This document shows, one piece after another, positions 56,301 through 64,000 of a DNA stretch of 64,000 nucleotides; the stretch's first letter is position 1; the number at the start of each line of letters is the position of its first letter. This DNA comes from Armillaria gallica. Taxonomy: Eukaryota > Basidiomycota > Agaricomycetes > Agaricales > Physalacriaceae. The stretch is from assembly GCA_037576215.1 (NCBI GenBank), contig JBANDB010000001.1:6386001-6450000 (forward strand). The letters run 5' to 3'. The position numbers and the translations under genes are program-made. Below the pieces are notes generated by a model. The model did not search any database. It was given only the letters and a program-made list of their open reading frames with translations, and was not told the origin of the DNA.

Positions 56301-59200
56301 CTGGCATGTAGGTCGTTGTGATAGTTCGCCATTGATCAGCCTTGAGTTTTCCATCCCCGTTTGCTCCCCCAAATCGAGCAGGAATGGACGATAACCAGGA
56401 CGGTGTGAGCATTTGCTCGATGTCCTGCCAGAGCACCTCCATTTCCTCCTGAGTGATTGTGTGCCCAGCATCAAATGTTTGCCTGATGGTTTCAGTCTGT
56501 ACTTTCCGCTGTCAAGCTTGATGAGCTGATAAATATTAACAGATGTTGGTGAACATACCCATTTTAGCAATTTCTCGACAATGACCGGCTTTGTGAGCTT
56601 AAGCGTTTTGGCCTCCGGCATTCCAACAGGTCTCTTCCATATTCCTCTTGCTCCTTTAGTTTTCTTCTTCGATGGAACTACCAAAATATCTTCTGCCTCC
56701 TTAAAGCCTGGGCAAGAGACTCCGCTGGCGATGTACTCCAGTACCAACCTATGAAACTTGTTCACGATCCGTTTCTTAGTGGAGGCAAAGAAAGTCATGT
56801 CGTCCAACTCCTTGGACATCGGCTGCTCAAGGATTTCGATTAACTTCTTCACGTTTTCGACCTCATCTTCGGGGCATGTATTGGCCAGGTTGTTCGGTAT
56901 GATGACCTTGAAACGGGCTTGTACGAGGATGTTGACCCTTTCTGGCACTTCTCATCCTTCCTCTTATCTTCTTTGCTCCAGAAACCGAGGATAGAATGGA
57001 AATGCTCCTTTAGAAGACCAAGGAAAAGATTATGCATGGAGTCGACAACTATCATTTGAGAGGGGTCGAAGTAAGGTAGTCAAAGTAACTCTGACCAGCG
57101 GATACCACTGGCATCATAATATGCACGAGCCTGTTCAGGAGAATCAGCGTCACAATGCCTTGCTGCTTTGGTTCGAACTTTGTCATTTGTTTGATGTGTC
57201 CATGACTTCATGTTGATATCCTCGTAACCGACTCGGACTTTTTTGAAGCATTTCCGGCCCCGTTGCCTTCCATGCCTCCTCTTTCGGTCCTCCGAATTGT
57301 CTGGTACCTCTGACCACAGTTGGTTTGTGCAGATGTGACAGAAATTTCTCTGATTACAGGGTGCGAAACCGCCGATTTTTTTGGCTGCAAGAAGATCACA
57401 AACCACAGCAACAATGGCACAATGAACAAGCCGACCCAGCGAGCATAAACATGTCCTTGTGAAGTGGACACCATTCTCCCATAACTCCTTGAAACAGTCC
57501 ACCAAGGGAACCAGGTATTCATTGATCACATCGCCTGGCTCTTTTGGACCGGGAACGACACCCGCAAGAAACATGTTCTCAGGTTTGTACTGTTCGGACG
57601 GCGGCAGATTTAAGCATACGAGACTCAAAGTGCCAATGGATATCTTCTTTCCCACTTGCTTGTTGCCAAGAGGATTGAAGTAATCAAATCCCATCGAAAA
57701 AACATAGCGCCCTTCTCCCTGAGATGACTCGCTGAAATGGTGTCGTCCATCTGGGCCCAGAAATGAATGTAGAAATGATCCATGGAAGATGTCTGTCATA
57801 ACCTCAGGCACAGGATCGGTTATCCCTTCCCAACTAGTGTCCATTTTCTCCTCATTCCCAGGATGCGACAGAAGGCCCGCCAACCAATCTTTGAAGTCGA
57901 AGGACACGAAAGGTTTGATAGGCACATGCTTAACCTGATGGTTGACTGTCATCAGCCTGATCAACAGTGTTTTACACCATGGACCCTGTGGATATTGGCG
58001 AAAATTGCAGCATTCTATATATGTGGGAAAAGGAGAGCTGTCGGAGGAAAGAGGTGGATACAGGTGATTGCAGGATGGACAGGCAGCATATGTAACACAT
58101 TTCAGCTCCAGATGAAATTGTTCCTCAGCAGATGGGACATTGCATGGAAACTTATCAATCATGTTCTTGTCCTCTCCCGCAAGTTCTCTTGGGCGAATCA
58201 TCATCATCATTGCATTCTCAACAATGGTACGTGTCATGTCAAATATCCAGGTAGACCCGAGCCGAGTGAACATTAACATCACATGGCAGATGATGACCAT
58301 ATACGCAACAAGTTGAATGACAGGCTTGGTTTGTTGTAGAAGGGGTTGGAAATGGGAGGCTAAGAAGAATGTGAGCATTTTGATGCCAACATGTAGTGTT
58401 AAGAAACTGGGCATACATATGTCATATGCATCAGGTCGATCATTGGACTGAGTGCGAGCATTATACTCATAAGTCAATTGCTCTCGTGCTTTACCAATGA
58501 TAGCATGGCAAGCATTGAGCTCTTCTACGGTCTCCTGCACCAAGAAAACGACAGATTTGAAACTCTTTTGATTGCGAGTGAGCGATAGTTGCCATTGTAG
58601 GTTGCCGAAAGTGTTTGAAAACCCTTCCACTCAGTTGATGTTCTCGGTAAGGGAAGTGTCATCAATAGTGGAAGCATCGAGTTGTGGGAGATGAGTGATG
58701 GAATCGCTCAGAGCTCTCACGTTATCTTTAACCTCACTGAAAACATGAATGGCTTTGCGCTGGAGATCTATCCGATATTTTGGTGTTTTAGCCTGGCAGT
58801 TAGCGGGCTGCAACAGAGATGCGTTAGGAGCTGATCCATCCACTCCAGCGGCTGAAGTCTGTGGAGGTGCAGATGGGGACTGCGAACGAATGCGATTATT
58901 CAGCGACATTTTAGAAAAGAGCGATGCAACAGTGGGTTTGGATGGCTCAGAGATAGGAACAGATGGCGGCGATGAAGAAGTCCCACTCTGAACAGCTCGA
59001 GGAAATGGTGACTCAGGCTGGGTCGGTGGCCAGGCAGCAGATACCTTGGCTGATATTGCCGCTCAAAGGAGTCACTCCTCTTCTTTGAGACGATGTGTTC
59101 TCAATATCCGTCCAGATTCAAGATATCTGCCACGCCTGCCATCAGCTTCAGTGTTTTCATTGCACTTATAGACCACACAGTCGCAAAAATACTCCGACAT
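53312..59200 (-). pseudogene. CACTA (En/Spm)-type transposase, Tnp2-like, decayed and interrupted
   Basis: ATG at 59198-59200 opens a Cys-containing N-terminus (MSEYFCDCVVYKCNEN). The body carries KFPCNVPSAEEQFHLELKC, FVSFDFKDWLAGLLSHPG, GEGRYVFSMGFDYFNPLGNK, ENMFLAGVVPGPKEPGDVI, GVHFTRTCLCSLGRLVHCAI, NQRNFCHICTN and ASGIRWSELL. It goes on with DPSQMIVVDSMHNLFLGLLK, MLTPSWLSSIPARFGG and, beyond the insertion, HPNHHMALHLSEYLLMFGP and GWWTFPFEQQIGMLERI. The C-terminal part has LPRKVSFLTHVRINGISYSV and VIIVLPLSQ, with a stop at 53312-53314. IPGPKEP plus VVDSMHNLFLG mark the Tnp2-like family. In-frame stops, all TGA: 59072-59074, 59063-59065, 58631-58633 and 57080-57082 (family has Arg here). A TIR element occupies 54425-56212. 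Confidence 0.88.
54425..56212. mobile_element. TGATGAGCCT-family TIR transposon, copy 2, inside the CACTA gene
   Basis: 1788 bp, with the same 10-bp termini and interior as 3647-5415. The flanks ACAG (54421-54424) and ACGG (56213-56216) are a target duplication with one substitution. On the minus strand the host gene reads ...FTMDLVQA up to the insertion and ILAASHQTSQDL after it. Removing the element and one 4-bp copy gives a continuous frame. The tandem array is at about 54720-55065. The insertion postdates the host transposase gene. Confidence 0.9.
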
Positions 59201-59704
59201 GGTCTACAAATAGTCATCAGCACCCAGAATTCAGCGTGAAGTTATCAACAACTCACTATCAACTGCGAGAATACTTTACTGAGAGCTCAACGCAGAAGAG
59301 CTGTGCAGGAGCAGAACCAGGGTCTGGGTGCAACACGATAAGAGATTATCTAACAGACTCCGGTCCACCGTATATAACTATAGGTTCAGCACCCTTCGCT
59401 GGGGAGTTCCAAAAAGGAAACGGTCTGATGCAGTGTTAAGCGTGCTTCGAAATATGGAGGTAGCTTTCGTTGCGGCTTAATGGTGCCAAGCTGAAAGATC
59501 TGGTTGTCTTTACATCTGATTGAAACTACCATACAGCACTCATAGTCTGGATAACATAGGATGTACTTTGACTGCTTCAAGAGATGGGAGGCACATGATG
59601 AGTGTGAAAGGACGCAATTTGGGTTGTATGCTTCAGAGGGACATGTTGATGAGATATCAAGATACTGTGAATGGTGCTTACAGTCTGACATTCTGGTCTG
59701 ACAA
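59201..59704. other. intergenic, nothing identified
   Basis: Between the CACTA transposase start and the inverted duplication. Around 59650-59704 a short piece of the unit E 3' end (GATATCAAG and following) joins unrelated sequence. This marks a truncation point of unit E copy 5. Confidence 0.45.
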
Positions 59705-60285
59705 GAGCTAAAACATGAAGCAGGACCTCGAAGAATCTGACATGCGGTTGGAATGAGATAACCCTCAAACGGATTATAGAGAGACGATCTTACCTTGATA
59801 TTACCATTAAAAAAATTATTAGACACTGAAGTCGTGTAGTATGGATAGGCAGATGAACCTGAACACATCCCAACAAGGTCGGTGCAGGTAGTCATTCTGA
59901 GTGAATAGGTAAACAAGCACGTCCCAGCAAGGTCGGTGCAGTTGCATGCTCACATAAAGTTTGCATGAGTGACAGGTCGAGGTCGCGGTGCGTATGCCAG
60001 CGTGTGTCGCACGTGTGATTATGTAACTATTCCCTCCACCTGTTGGGATGTGCTCAGACCATAATTTGAAATCCAGATTGCACTTGGCTTTCCCTTGTAC
60101 AATATCTTCATGAAAAACTGTATGTGACTCGCCGGCACGATGCTCATGTATCTCTGCCTCTCAATTGTTGTCTTAGCTCTATGCACGGACATTTTATAAT
60201 ATGATCTGGCTGGTATGTATTCCCACAGGACTTGTTACTTTATTATCGATATTTGCCTGTCCTCGATACCACATTCTCAGTACTC

Positions 60286-61020
60286 TCACCCCTTTGGACT
60301 GTAGCGATTGAATGTCAGTGCAGCCCTGCACGGGATATACAGCCCTTGGCGCTTAGCCTGCTTCACTCGACCAACGAACCTAGCCAGTCACATCAGTCAT
60401 CGGTAATGTTCTCTCAACACATACATTGCATATGAAACTCACTTCTTTACCACAAAATTAGCCGTTCTCTCATCGTCCCTTCCCCTTGTATTCACAAGAA
60501 TGTGTCTGGCCCTGCCCTTCATCACCAGGATGTCTCCCCTCCATCCTGACCCCCCTGCTCCCACTGTCCTTCGAATGGCCATGTTACGTGCAAGCCTCCT
60601 GTCATTCAAGCAGAAAATGTGCCAGGTTCTGCTACCCTTTTTCCCGTGTTTCACCATCACAATCCTGTGGTGAACCATCTTGTTTCGAAAGACGAGGTCG
60701 ATGTGCGGCCATCGCGTCGTGCCGTTGTCCTCTGTCGCAATCAGAAAATGGAGCGGCCTAGGTGATTTGGTTGTATAAAGGACGGAATGCAGATACATGA
60801 GCTTATCCTGTTCGTCTCTAGGTAAATCCTTTGTCTCTTTTGTCTTTTGATCTAACATACCTTGGTAGATGGCTTGTACTCTGGTAGATCATAAGCCATA
60901 GCGTCTTCGACTGGGAAAATCTCCCTAATTTTTGTATACACAATCTCGTCCCTAGTGCAGACAGGACATGCTTCTTTAAATTGGAGGACAAATAGAGTGT
61001 CCCTCAGTGTTTATGGGACA
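60286..61020 (-). pseudogene. gene D, right copy, with near-terminal stop
   Basis: The same protein as at 10458-11194 with about 10 substitutions in the main exon (60439-60858). The first coding stretch ends ...YKPSTK followed by a proper GTATGT donor (AT in the left copy). In the last exon the codon CGA of the left copy (KGREY) is TGA at 60286-60288, removing only the last three residues, so the product could still be nearly full length. Each copy thus has a different single defect. Confidence 0.55.
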
Positions 61021-61222
61021 GATATATGATGCAATCATCCATTTCATTTTAATCTGTCTCCTTTGTAGCGGCACTGCCTCATGAAACACGTCTTCTTTGT
61101 CCTACTGCCTATTCTGGGACTACGCTTCCTTTGTCTTTCTTTCTTTCACCAATCGCTATATATATATACGACATCACCCACCATCGCCCATCATCTCTCT
61201 TCCCTTTCTTCCATCTACCCCC
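61020..61222. promoter_or_regulatory. shared intergenic region between gene D and gene A, right copy
   Basis: Inverted counterpart of 10243-10457. It has a CTATATATATACG TATA-like run at about 61158-61169, roughly 55 bp before the gene A ATG. Confidence 0.4.
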
Positions 61223-64000
61223 ATGTCTCTCAGACAGACTCCAACTGATCAGCTGCTTGACGCTTCCTCCAACGAAGCGTCCTTGTCGGATGCCAATCGC
61301 AGGCTTGCTTCCGTAATCAGGGACCATTTTTTGATTGGCACCTCTCAAACACACCATCAACCTTTCAACTTTTTAAATCCGTCCTCCGAGAGCAGAAACG
61401 CCCCTCAATTTCAGACTTTACTGTCACAATCGTCGTCCCAGGTTAGTTGAAGATGCTTCGTCTGACCGACTATTACCTATCTCACGTACTCCAGAACATT
61501 GGCACTAAACGATTGCAAGAAGATTCAGACAGTGAATGCGGCCCAAATAAAGTGAACATATACCTCAACCCACATGCCTCCTTTCATTGAATGCCCCCTC
61601 TAGAATATACGGACCATTCCTCAGATGGCCAAGGTGTTGGAGAATAACAACAAACTAAACAATGAGGTTAGCCACAACTCTGGATATGAGGCGCACGACT
61701 GCTAACATACGCCTCAGGTCGACAATCTGAAGTCAGAGGTAAGCTGTCTTCTATGTCTTAATGTGGACCACATTCACCTTGGCTTGGCACTTAGTTGCAC
61801 GTACAAGCTCAAGCACTAACTGAGGTCTGTTGCTTTGAACTCATGTACCGTAATGGATATCTAATGAACACTGAAGGACAATGACTTGAAGGCACAAGTA
61901 TGTTTTTTTCTCTTCTACTCAGTTTGAGCACATGTTTTCATATCCATTCAAGCTCGCCAGGTATCATGAAGCGGAGACAGAGGTATGCGCAACCACTAAC
62001 TTTCGATCATCGTGACTCATGACCAAGTAGACTCAGGCACACCTCAAGACTGCAGCAGAGGAAATATTGGCAAAGCAAAACGAGGTATGTCCCTCATGGC
62101 CTTTCGATATGAGATTTGTTGCTCATTTGATGGTTCTTCTCCTAGATAGATAATTTAAAACGAGAGGTAGATTCATGTCCATTATTTTGCTGGCGTGATC
62201 TAAACTGCACCTCATCAGATTCAGCACCATGTTGGTTCGCTGACCCAGGTGCTTACATCTATCATTACATCCATGATAGACCCTCTCAAACTTGATTTCA
62301 GTAGTTTAATCAGCAACATGCCACTGATATAAGTACTCAGGAGGGTGAAATCAAAGCACTTCAAACTGAGGTAGGATCGTATTCATCACTGTGAGAGACC
62401 AAAATACTCATACTTTACATGCGCTTCCAGTTAGCTTGCCAAGCTGAACAAGTAGGTCTTTTCTTATATGAAACCATACTGTAAGCTTACTTTGGTTATA
62501 GTTGACAGGACATGCCAAGGTTGTGACAGAGGTCGGTCTTCTCGATGTTTTGTGTTGGTTCCTCCTCATGGGTCTGGCAGTTCAACCGAAAGCACTTCCA
62601 GGAAGTTTCCAAACTGCATAACACAGTGTCTTCATTGCAGCAGGAGAAGCTTGCTTTACAGCAGGAAGCATCTGATCTAAGGAAACAGGTGAAGTCCCCT
62701 TTATACACCCGCTGTGATGAATCCTTACCACTGAATGTAGACACAGACACAACCATCAAAGTTGGCAGAGGTACGTACACTTGCTTCGGTGATATTTATT
62801 CTTCTGATGCCTTCGGCAGTTAATTGCGAAGCATTCTTCAGAAACTACTTCCTTGAAGCATCAAGTGAGTCGAGTGCACCCTTTATCAGATCTTGAAACT
62901 TACCATTGATAAAGCTGCAGGATAAAGAAGAATGTCTGATCAACGTATGTACATGGATCCTTTTCATTTCCTTAGTCAAATATTTCTCAGCTGGAAACAA
63001 AATCGACATCAGAAGTGCAGAGATTCATGCAGCTAGAGGCGGATCTGAAACACGAAGTGAACAAGCTTTGCAATCAAGTAAGCAGCTGCCTATGCTCCAA
63101 TTTAATTCCATGCTCATTGAACATGGAACCTTAGTTAGACGTATCAGAGGAGGCCAGAGCCACTGCAGAGAATAATGTGTGTATTCCTCATGCATGTTCT
63201 TTCTGACATTCTTTAATCGCCCCTCCACAATCAGGCCAAGCAGTACCAATCGGGAGGCCCCGAGTTCAAGCGGAGTGTAAACTCAGAAGTCGAGAGATGG
63301 CTTCAATCTGATGAATTTTTTCAACAAAGGGTGAATAGCTGACACTATTGCCATGCAGTGTTATGGGTTTGACCGCCTCTGTATCTAGGTCCAGAGTGCT
63401 CGTGTTGGAATGGATGAAAACGAGGTATGTGCTCCTCTCGATCCAAGTGTGACTGTCTTTCCTTAACGACATAACAGTATTACAGCCGGTTCATCAATGA
63501 TGCCAAATCCTTGGCAGATATGATCCACACCAAGCGTGATCAAGCTGAAGCCGAGTATTGTAAAGAGATCATTCTGTTCTCGGTCTTTCCATGTATATCT
63601 ATTAACTCTTTTTTACATGGCTAGTTCCAGGACCAAATTGACGCTGTCAAAGCTTATTATGCAATGGAGTCTGAGGATAAGATACATGACATCCAAACAA
63701 AGTATGAAGTTGAAATGAAGGCGAAAGAAGAAGCTAGGAAAATGCGAGCGAGCAGAAGAGGATTGCTGCGGAAGAAAAGGTTAAGAACTTGGAGCTCAAG
63801 GCCCGCCAATTGGAGTGTGACATCGCTTCTCGAGCGCGTGAAGTTCCTGCAGGGCCTAGCTTACCGACCGCAGCATGGCTTGCTGATGTGAGTTACCCCA
63901 GTTCAATGTTGTCTTTAATTGATATCCATGCACATTCTGCAGCCATCGGCACTTCAGAAATATCTAGACAATGCTATGGAGGAGAAGCTTGCTCAACGGT
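61223..64000 (+). CDS. gene A, right copy, runs off the window
   Basis: ATG at 61223. Exons (nt): 61223-61441 (219), 61495-61551 (57), 61604-61666 (63), 61718-61738 (21), 61795-61824 (30), 61877-61897 (21), 61953-61982 (30), 62031-62084 (54), 62146-62166 (21), 62219-62248 (30), 62305-62370 (66), 62431-62451 (21), 62502-62531 (30) and 62581-62688 (108), then further exons of about 30, 45, 30, 87 and 42 nt. All are phase 0, with introns of 48-61 nt. Short exons encode VDNLKSE, LHVQAQALTE, DNDLKAQ, LARYHEAETE, IDNLKRE, IQHHVGSLTQ, LACQAEQ and LTGHAKVVTE; a long coiled coil follows (NTVSSLQQEKLALQQEASDL). A 7-base deletion near 63741, relative to the left copy, shifts the frame after KAKEEARK, so this copy is probably defective near the edge. 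Confidence 0.65.

Larger units (their letters stand above)
59705..64000. repeat. right arm of the 4.3 kb inverted segmental duplication
   Basis: The reverse complement of 7458-11767; reaches the window edge. It includes unit E copy 5 (flank only, 59650-60220), gene D (minus) and gene A (plus). The homology ends on the left at 59705, exactly where the left arm has its unit E deletion. The duplicated block therefore stops inside unit E in both arms. Confidence 0.9.

Noticed and set aside
57080..59074. TGA recoding (alternative genetic code or readthrough) because so many stops are TGA
   Set aside because: Gene ends also use TGA, other pseudogenes have TAA and TAG, and paired copies show CGA at the same codon. 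Decay explains it more simply.
53312..59200. KDZ-type transposase
   Set aside because: The motifs (IPGPKEP-like VPGPKEP, VVDSMHNLFLG) belong to the Tnp2/CACTA-like group rather than KDZ.

Overview
The window looks like a repeat-rich stretch of an agaricomycete (mushroom-forming basidiomycete) nuclear genome. Coding sequence is cut by 42-66 nt GT-AG introns. The recognisable families are typical of that group: a Tnp2/CACTA-like transposase, a DUF6589-type protein, a HET-domain protein N-terminus, MYND and RING finger proteins, and several uncharacterised families I know only from Agaricomycetes. No rRNA, tRNA, CRISPR or bacterial-style operon was seen.

Layout. 1-5.4 kb: a small coiled-coil gene (unit B copy 1), a foldback MITE, and a 1.77 kb TIR element with a tandem-repeat core. 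5.8-11.2 kb: a long multi-exon coiled-coil gene (gene A, minus) divergent from an uncharacterised gene (gene D, plus). 11.2-24.1 kb: copies of a dispersed unit E, a decayed ribonucleotide reductase small subunit, a divergent pair (small gene / RING-coiled-coil gene), a HET pseudogene and unit B copy 3. 24.4-26 kb: a WD40 gene. 26.9-28.6 kb: a CpG-rich island with B-box-like repeats. 29.9-36.1 kb: a CACTA-type MITE and two decayed genes, one with a DUF6589 domain. 39.5-43.6 kb: a MYND pseudogene cut by unit E copy 3, and a DUF7770-like pseudogene. 43.7-47.3 kb: the longest unit E gene, split by an LTR-like insertion. 47.6-51.3 kb: unit B copies 2 and 4 around a small intact gene. 53.3-59.2 kb: a CACTA transposase gene split by a second copy of the 1.77 kb TIR element. 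59.7-64 kb: an inverted copy of 7.5-11.8 kb carrying gene D and gene A again.

Three themes stand out. (1) Gene A is built almost entirely of phase-0 exons, many only 21 or 30 nt in an alternating pattern; unit B genes are built similarly. (2) Most genes here carry in-frame stops, mainly TGA. In two duplicate pairs the intact copy has CGA where the other has TGA, so CpG decay of repeated DNA is the likely cause. (3) Transposon boundaries, target duplications and nested insertions are readable: removing the 1.77 kb element and one 4-bp duplication restores the transposase reading frame.

Exon coordinates are hand-read from splice consensus and family resemblance; no database search or transcript evidence was available.
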